A stretch of 5,696 nucleotides of DNA from Saprospiraceae bacterium (GCA_007128085.1 SKYC01000280.1:1-5696), one strand, 5' to 3'. Positions 1 to 5,696 are shown, counted from the stretch's first letter. A program made the numbers and translations. Notes: generated by a model not told the origin, from the letters alone.

Positions 1-2
1 AA

Positions 3-140
3 ATCATAGGTTTGGATGAGGAAAGGCCTATTCGCAGCGGACTCATTCACGAATTTTTAACGATAATCTGGTGGCTGGGGTGGTCCTTGTCGAAGGGCTC
101 TCGAAGCCCCGGCAAATTTATCGCCATAGAGTTTAAATAA
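3..140 (+). CDS. C-terminal fragment of an unrecognised protein, cut by the left edge
   Basis: An open frame enters from the left edge and runs 45 codons to a TAA at 138-140. It is the only long open path here: the other two plus frames stop within the first 20 bases, and all three minus frames contain stops in the first 60 bases. The peptide has an acidic/basic stretch (LDEERPIRSG), then a hydrophobic tryptophan-rich segment (HEFLTIIWWLGWSL), then a basic turn (SKGSRSPGK) and a beta-like end (FIAIEFK). This looks like real protein rather than random translation, but I do not recognise the family. The hydrophobic stretch is too short and too close to charged residues to call a membrane span with confidence. 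It converges on the minus-strand cluster, whose last small frame ends at 191, leaving a 50-bp gap. A 45-codon open frame arises by chance fairly often, so the call is moderate. Confidence 0.5.
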   Translation: MIGLDEERPIRSGLIHEFLTIIWWLGWSLSKGSRSPGKFIAIEFK

Positions 141-190
141 CCCACCCTTTAGGGAAGGGGCAAGGTTTCCGGCAATCAAAATCCAAACAC
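141..190. other. Convergent intergenic gap with a weak hairpin
   Basis: These 50 bases lie between two converging reading frames, where terminators for both would be expected. The best structure is a 5-bp stem (CCCTT at 145-149, AAGGG at 155-159) with a 5-base loop. Neither strand has a proper T-run beside it. It could be a weak bidirectional termination signal, but the sequence does not show a convincing intrinsic terminator. Confidence 0.2.
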
Positions 191-298
191 CTATCCACCC
201 CTCAGCGCAAATAAGACAGCCACCAACAGCAGGGCAATCCCCACCAGTCTCGATGTCATGGCGATGGCTTTGTGGAGTATTTTAAAGTGGTCCTTCAT
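191..298 (-). CDS. 35-residue single-span membrane microprotein (candidate)
   Basis: The ATG at 298-296 opens a 35-codon frame ending in TAG at 193-191. The product starts with a basic, histidine-containing N-terminus (MKDHFKILHKAIAM). A run of about 16 hydrophobic residues follows (LVGIALLLVAVLFAL, residues 18-32), and the protein ends RGG. This fits a small inner-membrane protein with one helix and a positively charged cytoplasmic N-terminus. The start lies 20 bases after the stop of the flavocytochrome gene on the same strand. It has an AT-rich leader (AAAATTAAACCC) and no Shine-Dalgarno sequence, like the other genes here. The position suggests co-transcription and perhaps a role as accessory subunit or stabiliser of the flavocytochrome; that role is inference. 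Met14 is a possible alternative start. I know no named family for it, and short open frames can arise by chance. Confidence 0.5.
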   Translation of the reverse strand: MKDHFKILHKAIAMTSRLVGIALLLVAVLFALRGG

Positions 299-318
299 GG
301 GTTTAATTTTAACTAGAT

Positions 319-1629
319 TTATACGATCTTAAAACGCTCGGTGTAAATATACCGCCAATCCATGCCCAGATCTTTTAAAGCGATTTCCGCTATATCCATC
401 AACGGGTCTGGACCACATATCAGATAGATGTAATTTTCACTGTCTTCCGGTAGGTATTTCTCCAGGAATTCGCGGTCTATTTTCCCGGTCTCGCCCTCCC
501 AACCCTTAGGAGGATCTGTGAGCAGGTGTAGGAGCTGCAGGTTGAGCTCCTTATTTAGCTCTTCTAATTCTTCGTAAAAAGTGGCTTCCTCCAGGTTTTC
601 ATTGCCGTAGATCAGTGTAACTTTCCTTTTGTCCTTTTTATCTCTCATCGTTCTGAGCATGCTAATGCCGGGCGTTATGCCGATCCCTCCCATGATTAAA
701 AACAGATTTTTTCCCGCAATGGGAGTAAATGAACCGAAAGGGCCCTCCAGGAAAAGGCGATCACCTATTTTAATATCTTTCCAGGTGGAGGTAAAATCGC
801 CCATAACCTTGGCCGTAAAAGAAAGAGTATCGGATTCAGTACTGGAAGTCATAGAAAATGGATGCTGCTGAATACTGAAGGGGCTGTCATGGATGGTGAG
901 CCATGCAAACTGTCCGCATTGGTACTGCATTTTTTTGTGCCCCACGGCTTCTACTTCGATGGACCAGGCATCTCCGCGCTCCTCTTTTACACCCACTACC
1001 CGATACGGCTTTTTTCGGTTGAGCCAGGGCCTGACCAGCCGGGTGTGAATCACCGCATACATGCAGCCACCGATCAGAACAGAGACCACAGCCTGTTTTC
1101 CGAAAGTATTGAGGTAGTGCCCGACCTGCAATGCGTGAGAAAGGCCGATGAAAACGATGGCCAGTGCCAGTAAGCCGTGGATTAATCTCCAGGTTTCATA
1201 ACTCAGGTTGAAGGTTGCCCGCCACAAACTGCTCGCCATAATAAAAATAAGTGCCACACTTGCAAAGCTTAAAAAAACCGCTCTTAGCAAATTGATACTT
1301 GGGTCAAAGTAGGCCAAAAAACCGGGATTGACCGCAATGAGAATGATCGGGTGTGCCAGTACAAATAAAAAAGCGACAATGCCCATCTCTTTGTGAAAAT
1401 GCAGGAGATTGTCCATGCCGTAGGACGGGGCGATTTTTTGCAACCGTCCGGTAAATAAAAATTGAAGGGCCAACATGGCCAGGCCTATATAGCCCAGGGC
1501 AACGGCAAATTCAATCCAAAACGCTCTGTATTCCGGAATGTGTCCCGAGGAGACTACGGCCAGGGGGATCAGACTGAATAGAAAATAAATAGCCAACCAC
1601 AGCAGTCCTCTTCGGTAACTGTATCGCAT
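319..1629 (-). CDS. Ferric-reductase-like transmembrane flavocytochrome (FAD/NAD(P)H oxidoreductase)
   Basis: This 436-residue protein carries the full architecture of the ferric reductase/NADPH oxidase superfamily. About six hydrophobic helices occupy residues 8-196. Two histidine pairs have the family spacing H-x13-H: His79/His93 and His151/His165. They are the expected axial ligands of two stacked b-hemes (79 with 151, 93 with 165). The soluble part begins near residue 205 with a ferredoxin-reductase-type FAD domain (HPFSMTSS at 256-263), then a nucleotide-binding domain (GGIGITPG at 314-321, CGPDPLMD at 405-412). There is no 2Fe-2S domain, so electrons should pass NAD(P)H to FAD to heme and across the membrane. 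The acceptor (ferric iron, quinone, oxygen or a partner protein) cannot be read from sequence. The start is fixed by an in-frame TGA at 1650-1648, which is also the stop of the preceding gene. That gene lies 18 bases upstream, so co-transcription is likely. The leader lacks a Shine-Dalgarno sequence. Confidence 0.93.
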   Translation of the reverse strand: MRYSYRRGLLWLAIYFLFSLIPLAVVSSGHIPEYRAFWIEFAVALGYIGLAMLALQFLFTGRLQKIAPSYGMDNLLHFHKEMGIVAFLFVLAHPIILIAVNPGFLAYFDPSINLLRAVFLSFASVALIFIMASSLWRATFNLSYETWRLIHGLLALAIVFIGLSHALQVGHYLNTFGKQAVVSVLIGGCMYAVIHTRLVRPWLNRKKPYRVVGVKEERGDAWSIEVEAVGHKKMQYQCGQFAWLTIHDSPFSIQQHPFSMTSSTESDTLSFTAKVMGDFTSTWKDIKIGDRLFLEGPFGSFTPIAGKNLFLIMGGIGITPGISMLRTMRDKKDKRKVTLIYGNENLEEATFYEELEELNKELNLQLLHLLTDPPKGWEGETGKIDREFLEKYLPEDSENYIYLICGPDPLMDIAEIALKDLGMDWRYIYTERFKIV

Positions 1630-1647
1630 ATTTGGAGGTGTAATTTT

Positions 1648-2700
1648 TCAATTGTTTTTTTCTGTCTCGCCTTCCTCTCGATCTCCATCCTCGCCTTTCT
1701 TTATTTTTTCCCCCTCCTTTTCTTCTGCTTCAAGTTGTTTTTTGCTGTACTGGCTGAGTAGGACCGCAATCCCCAAAAGGACCAGATAACCCAATAAAAG
1801 CATTAGGTAAGGCAGGTCAAAAAGATTTTCTAATCGGGCCAGTAAAAAGGCGGATAACCACGAAAACAGAGAAATAAGCCCCATGGCAAAAGCAGCTTTA
1901 TTCAGTAATTCGTAGCGGCCTTTGTCCTTTTCCTTTACGGATATTTTTTTCATTTTGGGAATGACAAAGCGGTTGAGTGCGGCTCCGTTGAGGATCAAAA
2001 CCAATACCACCGTCATTTTCATCAAAAACCGGGGATTTTCAAGGTAGGTCTCCGGAGTGGGTAGAAGCAGAGCAGCACCACTCAACAATAGCAGTGCCAG
2101 GCCGAGAAAAATCATTTGAGAAATGAGGTGCATGACTACAGACTCTCTGGCTTTAATGGTATAGTCTTTTATGAAATGAGAAAATATGAGGTCGTTGACA
2201 AAAATGCCTCCCAATCCCATGGCCAATCCCAGGAGGTGAATGGTCAGGTGGTACTCTCTGGTTTCGGCCAGAAATTCCATCCAATTCACCTGTACTCCCT
2301 CCACAGTAGCAAAAATGATCAAGAGGGAAAAAATTACGGACATCAGCAACCAGAGACTGAATTTTTTTGCCACCATTAATGCCAACATCATCTTTAAAGA
2401 TGCCAGGAAAAAAGCCAGTCCTGAAAGGTATATCACCGCCAGGTCGAGCTCAGGGACTCTAATGGCAAAAATCAGTTTCACCAAATAGATCAGAGCGGTG
2501 ATTACAAAATACCAAAACAGTATCCTTTCCATGGGAATCTCGAAAAAAAGCCTGCTCTTAATTTGTTTGTAACTGTCTTCTTTCTCTGGATCCCGGGGCA
2601 TTTTCAACTTCTCTTTTCTTCTCCTTTCCATCAGAGCGTAAAAAAGAATGGCCACACCCGTAAGGGCGATAACAAACAAGGATAGTAAGTTCAGTTCCAT
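1648..2700 (-). CDS. Polytopic membrane protein, probable partner of the flavocytochrome
   Basis: This 350-residue protein has about nine hydrophobic segments, roughly at residues 4-22, 60-80, 85-111, 115-133, 152-172, 192-213, 227-246, 268-289 and 295-316. A basic loop (25-50) follows the first helix. The tail, 319-350, is very rich in Lys, Glu, Asp and Gly and is probably cytoplasmic and disordered. The most family-like part is residues 150-250: a His pair (His151, His155) opens a glycine-rich helix (GLAMGLGG) followed by a polar ND, then His175 and His191. After these come a helix ending in SGAALLLP and a segment FLMKM...LNGAALNRFVIPKM. I recall similar uncharacterised membrane proteins but cannot name a Pfam family. 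Its position as first gene of the cluster, 18 bases before the flavocytochrome, suggests a shared redox role; the histidines could bind heme or quinone, but that is inference. The ATG is preceded by AAAAA and no Shine-Dalgarno sequence. Confidence 0.85.
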   Translation of the reverse strand: MELNLLSLFVIALTGVAILFYALMERRRKEKLKMPRDPEKEDSYKQIKSRLFFEIPMERILFWYFVITALIYLVKLIFAIRVPELDLAVIYLSGLAFFLASLKMMLALMVAKKFSLWLLMSVIFSLLIIFATVEGVQVNWMEFLAETREYHLTIHLLGLAMGLGGIFVNDLIFSHFIKDYTIKARESVVMHLISQMIFLGLALLLLSGAALLLPTPETYLENPRFLMKMTVVLVLILNGAALNRFVIPKMKKISVKEKDKGRYELLNKAAFAMGLISLFSWLSAFLLARLENLFDLPYLMLLLGYLVLLGIAVLLSQYSKKQLEAEEKEGEKIKKGEDGDREEGETEKNN

Positions 2701-2736
2701 TTTTTCAGAGGTTTGGGATCAGAAATCTATAAAACC

Positions 2737-2753
2737 CAATGCTTTTTGCATTG
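2737..2753. promoter_or_regulatory. Perfect 6-bp inverted repeat in the leader of the minus-strand cluster
   Basis: The sequence CAATGC-TTTTT-GCATTG is a perfect 6-bp dyad around a 5-base spacer. It lies 37 bases before the start of the 350-residue membrane protein gene, within the 192-bp divergent spacer. On the minus strand it sits just downstream of the candidate promoter at 2762-2793, near the expected transcription start. This would suit an operator or a leader hairpin. On the minus strand the loop is AAAAA and no T-run follows, so it is unlikely to be a terminator. Confidence 0.35.
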
Positions 2754-2761
2754 CCACCCCT

Positions 2762-2793
2762 TAAAGATAAAAATTTATGGATAAAATCCTCAA
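2762..2793 (-). promoter_or_regulatory. Candidate Bacteroidota-type promoter for the membrane redox cluster
   Basis: Read on the minus strand, TTG (2793-2791) is followed after 21 bases by TATCTTTA (2769-2762). The latter matches 7 of 8 positions of the TAnnTTTG -7 consensus, and the spacing is within the known range for this phylum. It lies about 60 bases upstream of the ATG at 2700. The region is AT-rich, so a chance match is possible. I found no equally good promoter for the divergent plus-strand gene in the same spacer. Confidence 0.3.
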
Positions 2794-2892
2794 CAGCAGC
2801 AGCATTTTTTTCAAAAAAGTATAAACAAAGTTCAGGGGTGTCCCATTTAATATACAGAGAAGGAAGTAAATAAATAATCAAAACCAACAATT

Positions 2893-3396
2893 ATGAGTAC
2901 GCACAACCTGACCGAATCGAAAGCACAGAAAAAAATTGCAAAAATGGCAGACAATATCTCCATTGCCATGTTGCTCACTGATTTGACAAACCTTCCCATA
3001 AGTACCGCACCCATGACTACCAAGAGAGTGGACAATGAGGGGAATATCTGGTTTTTAAGTGAAAAGAACAGCGAGCACAATGACAATATTTTAAAGGATT
3101 CCCGGGTGCAATTGATATACAGCCATCCCTCTGAAATGGAATTTATGAGTATTTACGGTAAGGCTGAAATTACTACCGACCCCGATTCGATAGAAAAGTT
3201 GTACAGTAAAATCGACGATGCCTGGTTCAGCGGAAAAAAAGATCCCAACATTACCGTTCTTAAAGTCAGTCCCCGGGAGGCGTACTATTGGGACACCAAG
3301 CAAAATAAATACATCAGTCTTTTGAAAGTGGGTGCCGCAGCCATCACCGGGAACAAAGCAGATATCGGGAAAAAGGGGAAAATGAATATTCATTGA
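2893..3396 (+). CDS. Pyridoxamine-phosphate-oxidase-like flavoprotein, general stress protein 26 type
   Basis: This 167-residue soluble protein resembles the pyridoxamine 5'-phosphate oxidase-like split-barrel family often annotated as general stress protein 26. Members bind FMN or related flavins, and their enzymatic role is mostly unproven. The order of elements fits. An N-terminal helix (8-20) leads to the strand AMLLTDLTNLPISTAPM (25-41). Next comes the barrel core NEGNIWFLSEKNSEHNDNI (48-66), where the family's flavin-phosphate contacts lie. VQLIYSHP (72-79) and FMSIYGKAEI (84-93) follow, and then the typical C-terminal block: aspartate/tryptophan (DDAWFSG, 108-114), DPNITVLKVSP (117-127) and AYYWD (130-134). 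Length is normal. The start is the first ATG after an in-frame TAA at 2875-2877; its leader is A-rich (AAAACCAACAATT) without a Shine-Dalgarno sequence. It appears to be a single-gene unit, divergent from the redox cluster and closed by a terminator. A classical PdxH role is unlikely given the short length and family match. Confidence 0.88.
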   Translation: MSTHNLTESKAQKKIAKMADNISIAMLLTDLTNLPISTAPMTTKRVDNEGNIWFLSEKNSEHNDNILKDSRVQLIYSHPSEMEFMSIYGKAEITTDPDSIEKLYSKIDDAWFSGKKDPNITVLKVSPREAYYWDTKQNKYISLLKVGAAAITGNKADIGKKGKMNIH

Positions 3397-3427
3397 TTTG
3401 TATACCTCAGGTGACAAATCATTTTTT
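3394..3427 (+). terminator. Intrinsic terminator overlapping the stop codon of the stress-protein gene
   Basis: TGATTTGT (3394-3401) and ACAAATCA (3414-3421) form a perfect 8-bp stem with a 12-base loop, directly followed by six T residues (3422-3427). The TGA that starts the left arm is itself the stop codon. The stem is AT-rich, so it is not strong, but the stem plus T-run is the expected shape. A nested ACCT-C-AGGT dyad lies in the loop region (3404-3412). Confidence 0.6.
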
Positions 3428-3439
3428 CAATCCGACTGC

Positions 3440-3449
3440 GACTTAAGTC
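3440..3449. repeat. 10-bp perfect palindrome in the spacer upstream of the synthetase gene
   Basis: GACTTAAGTC is a perfect 10-bp palindrome. With a two-base bulge the symmetry extends outward by ACT (3435-3437) and AGT (3450-3452). It could be a protein-binding site, but at about 220 bases upstream of the next start and with one copy only, chance is a fair explanation. The rest of 3428-3538 shows nothing recognisable. Confidence 0.2.
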
Positions 3450-3538
3450 AGTGAACATCTTTACGTTGTTTTTACGGGGGCATTGCATTCCTTAATCTTT
3501 TCCAGGATACCTGCCTTAAATTCTCATTTTTTGGCAAA

Positions 3539-3567
3539 ATAAGCTTATGTTTGTTTCATGTCATGAA
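3539..3567 (+). promoter_or_regulatory. Candidate -7 promoter box flanked by two palindromes, upstream of the acyl-CoA synthetase gene
   Basis: TATGTTTG at 3546-3553 matches the Bacteroidota -7 consensus TAnnTTTG at every position. The -33 side is poor: only TTC at 3521-3523, with a 22-base spacing. Two perfect dyads adjoin the box. ATAAGCTTAT (3539-3548) overlaps its first bases, and TTCATG-T-CATGAA (3555-3567) covers the expected transcription start. This arrangement would let a repressor block initiation. The leader would then be about 105 bases long before the ATG at 3666. No direct evidence supports promoter activity. Confidence 0.35.
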
Positions 3568-3665
3568 GTTTGGTAGTCGTAACTTTTCAGGCCATATTAT
3601 TTTTATTTAGTTGCTTGCAGTAAGAGTATATTAAAACTGACCTCTAAAACAATCATTGAACTGCT

Positions 3666-5696
3666 ATGATTAATCGCCCATTGATTTCTCCTAAAAATAT
3701 CGCTGTAATTGGTGCTTCCGATAAGGTCAGCAAACCGGGCGGCAAAGTGTTGAAGAACTTGCTCGACGGGGATTTTAAAGGAGAAATATTTGCAGTGAAC
3801 CCCAAGCCGGTAAGCGTAAAAGGAGTATCACATTTCCAAAGTGTAGACGATTTGCCGGAAACCGACCTCGCCATTTTATCCATCCCCGCTGCTTCCTGCC
3901 CTGAAGCTGTTGAAAAACTGATTGAAAAAAATACAAAGGCATTTATCGTGTTCAGTGCGGGTTTTTCCGAAGCCGGTGAGGAAGGCGAAAAACTCAGTGA
4001 GAAACTGACGGAAATGGTCGATCGGGCAAACGCTTGTCTGATCGGGCCCAATTGTATCGGAATTATCAACGAAAACTACAAAGGCGTTTTTACTACTCCG
4101 GTCCCGGAGTACCATGCCGACGGCTGCGAATTGATTTCCAGTTCAGGAGCCACGGCTGTTTTTATCATGGAGGCCGCCATGTCCACCGGCCTGCGGTTTT
4201 CCAATGTGTATTCTATAGGAAATGCAGAACAGACAGGAGTGGAAGAATTGCTGGAGTACATGGACAAAAACTATGTCGAAGGTGAGAGTCCACAGGTGAA
4301 ATTGCTTTACCTCGAGCACATCAGGAATCCCTTTAAATTTATGAAGCACGCCTCTTCCCTGGTAAGAAAAGGGTGTAAAATAGCTGCGATTAAAGCCGGT
4401 TACTCCGAAGCGGGTAGCCGGGCAGCTTCTTCTCACACCGGTGCAATGGCTACTTCTGACACGGTGATCAGGGCATTGTTTAAAAAATCGGGCGTGGTTT
4501 ATTGTAGTGGCAGAGAGGAATTGATTACCATCGCTTGTGTGTTTTTGTCTAAAGAACTCAAGGGTGAAAATATCGCCATCATTACCCATGCCGGCGGCTC
4601 CGCAGTGATGCTCACAGATGCACTGACCCACCGGGGATTGAAGGTACCTCAAATCGATGAAGAAAAAGCCGGGCCTCTTCTAAAAATACTGCATCCCGGA
4701 TCTTCCGTAGTCAACCCCATTGATTTTCTCGCGACGGGCACAGCCGATCAATTGGGTGAAATCATTGATTTTTGCGAAAAACTGGACAACATAGATGCCA
4801 TGATTGTCGTATTTGGCAGTCCGGGGCTTTTTCGGGTAAAAGATGTGTACGCTCTGTTGGATAAAAAAATACACCGGTGTTCAAAGCCCATTTACCCGGT
4901 ATTGCCTTCTTTAATCAACGCGAAAAGCGAGATTGATTTTTTTCTGTCCAAAGGCCATATCAACTTTCCGGATGAAGTTACCCTGGGCAAAGCCTTGCCC
5001 TATGTTTACTTTGCACCCAAACCCACCTACGGCATAACCCATCTCGAGAAAATAGCCGACGCTACGGTCAGAAGTATAATCAGTCAATCCGGCAATGGCT
5101 ACCTGGCAGCCGATGAAACACGGGAATTGATGAAGGCAGCAGGAATTGATGTGGTTAAAGAGAGAGTTTGTGTCACTGAGCATTGTCTACAAGAGGCTGT
5201 AAGGGAAATACATTTTCCCGTGGCGATGAAGGTGACAGGCCCGGTGCACAAAACCGAAGTTGGGGGTGTATCGCTGAATGTGAACTCAGCGGAATTAATG
5301 GAGGCCGAGTTCAACAGGCTGATGCGCATTCCCGCTGCCAGAGGCGTATTGATTCAGCAAATGCTGGAGGGTGAGGAACTGTTTGTGGGTGCTGTCCGAC
5401 AATCCAATTTTGGCCATTTGATCGTCTGTGGTTTGGGAGGGATTTTTGTCGAAGTATTAAACGATATATCCTACGGCCTGGCTCCGCTCACCAGGGACGA
5501 AGCCAGGACCATGGTCCGCAGCTTAAAAGGGTATAAAATCATTGAGGGCTACCGATCTAAAGAAGGAGTAAGTGAGGAACTGTTTATCGATGCAATCGTC
5601 AAAATAGCCTCACTGGTTCACCTCGCACCCGAAATCAGCGAATTGGATATCAATCCGTTTATGGCCAATCAACATCAATTGGTAGCTGTGGATGTC
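3666..5696 (+). CDS. ADP-forming acetate/acyl-CoA ligase, fused alpha-beta subunits (3' end cut by the window)
   Basis: The 677 codons in the window make an almost complete NDP-forming acyl-CoA synthetase, catalysing acyl-CoA + ADP + Pi to acid + CoA + ATP, reversibly, in the cytosol. The domains follow the family order. A CoA-binding Rossmann domain comes first (VIGASD at 14-19, KPGG at 23-26, GPNCIG at 127-132). A succinyl-CoA-ligase-like domain follows (SSSGA at 158-162), with the phosphorylated histidine at His257 in SSHTGAMA. A middle domain spans roughly 300-450, and an ATP-grasp domain runs from about 475, with the second swinging-loop histidine His528 (HKTEVGGV), GLGGIFVEVLND (589-600) and ELDINPF (659-665). 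Since the family usually ends shortly after this NP motif, only some 5-20 residues should be missing. The ATG is the first start after an in-frame TGA at 3657-3659; there is no Shine-Dalgarno sequence. Acetate is the default substrate by family, but acyl specificity is not readable. No GNAT acetyltransferase domain is seen within the window. Confidence 0.93.
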   Translation, partial: MINRPLISPKNIAVIGASDKVSKPGGKVLKNLLDGDFKGEIFAVNPKPVSVKGVSHFQSVDDLPETDLAILSIPAASCPEAVEKLIEKNTKAFIVFSAGFSEAGEEGEKLSEKLTEMVDRANACLIGPNCIGIINENYKGVFTTPVPEYHADGCELISSSGATAVFIMEAAMSTGLRFSNVYSIGNAEQTGVEELLEYMDKNYVEGESPQVKLLYLEHIRNPFKFMKHASSLVRKGCKIAAIKAGYSEAGSRAASSHTGAMATSDTVIRALFKKSGVVYCSGREELITIACVFLSKELKGENIAIITHAGGSAVMLTDALTHRGLKVPQIDEEKAGPLLKILHPGSSVVNPIDFLATGTADQLGEIIDFCEKLDNIDAMIVVFGSPGLFRVKDVYALLDKKIHRCSKPIYPVLPSLINAKSEIDFFLSKGHINFPDEVTLGKALPYVYFAPKPTYGITHLEKIADATVRSIISQSGNGYLAADETRELMKAAGIDVVKERVCVTEHCLQEAVREIHFPVAMKVTGPVHKTEVGGVSLNVNSAELMEAEFNRLMRIPAARGVLIQQMLEGEELFVGAVRQSNFGHLIVCGLGGIFVEVLNDISYGLAPLTRDEARTMVRSLKGYKIIEGYRSKEGVSEELFIDAIVKIASLVHLAPEISELDINPFMANQHQLVAVDV

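Noticed and set aside
91..110. GGGCT-CTCGA-AGCCC hairpin resembling a tRNA T-arm
   Set aside because: The loop has five rather than seven bases, no acceptor stem or anticodon arm surrounds it, and it lies inside the probable coding frame at 3-140.
629..1173. Two plus-strand open frames (629-871 and 862-1173)
   Set aside because: Both are antisense to the FAD/NAD(P)H domains and the last membrane helices of the flavocytochrome and show no protein-like features.
1631..1641. GGAGGTG on the plus strand near 1634-1640, resembling a Shine-Dalgarno sequence
   Set aside because: It lies on the strand opposite the genes here. On the coding strand it reads CACCTCC, which is not a ribosome binding site, and no plus-strand gene follows.
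2705..2890. Minus-strand 61-codon open frame just upstream of the 350-residue membrane protein gene
   Set aside because: It fills nearly the whole divergent spacer and would leave no room for the promoters of either flanking gene. The product matches nothing known to me, and the region is AT-rich with a dyad and candidate promoter. Only its closeness to the next start (4 bases) speaks for it.
3091..3417. Minus-strand 108-codon open frame opposite the stress-protein gene
   Set aside because: Antisense to a clearly coding gene and its terminator; no recognisable domain or leader.
4143..4652. Minus-strand 169-codon open frame inside the synthetase gene
   Set aside because: It is antisense to the strongly conserved alpha-domain region including His257. 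Its translation is rich in His, Cys and Arg with no domain pattern, as expected for a shadow frame.

Overview
The window looks like chromosomal DNA of a member of the Bacteroidota. This is inferred from several signs. The start codons follow A-rich leaders and have no Shine-Dalgarno sequence. Sequences close to the Bacteroidota promoter consensus (TTG ... TAnnTTTG) lie upstream of genes. The gene set also fits, including a fused ADP-forming acyl-CoA synthetase whose ATP-grasp half carries a GYRxKEGV-type loop that I associate with this phylum. No phage, IS, CRISPR, tRNA or rRNA signal was seen.

Layout. Positions 3-140 (+) are open to the left edge and probably hold the last 45 residues of an unrecognised protein. 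It converges on a minus-strand cluster running from 2700 down to 191. In transcription order the cluster is: a 350-residue polytopic membrane protein (2700-1648); a 436-residue ferric-reductase-like flavocytochrome with four heme-ligand histidines plus FAD and NAD(P)H domains (1629-319); and a previously uncalled 35-codon single-span membrane microprotein (298-191). The gaps are 18 and 20 bases, so the three are probably one operon. A 192-bp divergent spacer (2701-2892) separates the cluster from a plus-strand pyridoxamine-phosphate-oxidase-like (general stress protein 26 type) flavoprotein gene (2893-3396). That gene ends in a hairpin plus T-run overlapping its stop codon. After a 269-bp spacer containing short DNA palindromes and a TATGTTTG box comes a long gene (3666 to the right edge). 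It encodes a fused alpha-beta NDP-forming acetate/acyl-CoA ligase and lacks only its last few codons here.

How the genes work together. The minus-strand cluster reads as a membrane electron-transfer module: cytosolic NAD(P)H to FAD to two b-hemes across the membrane, with the 350-residue protein and the microprotein as possible partners of unknown role. The flavin-binding stress protein and the acyl-CoA synthetase appear to be separate transcription units. The synthetase would conserve energy by making ATP from acyl-CoA, or activate acids in the reverse direction. The most unusual items are the cluster with its uncharacterised membrane partner, the 35-residue microprotein, and the palindromes that coincide with the candidate promoter of the synthetase gene.
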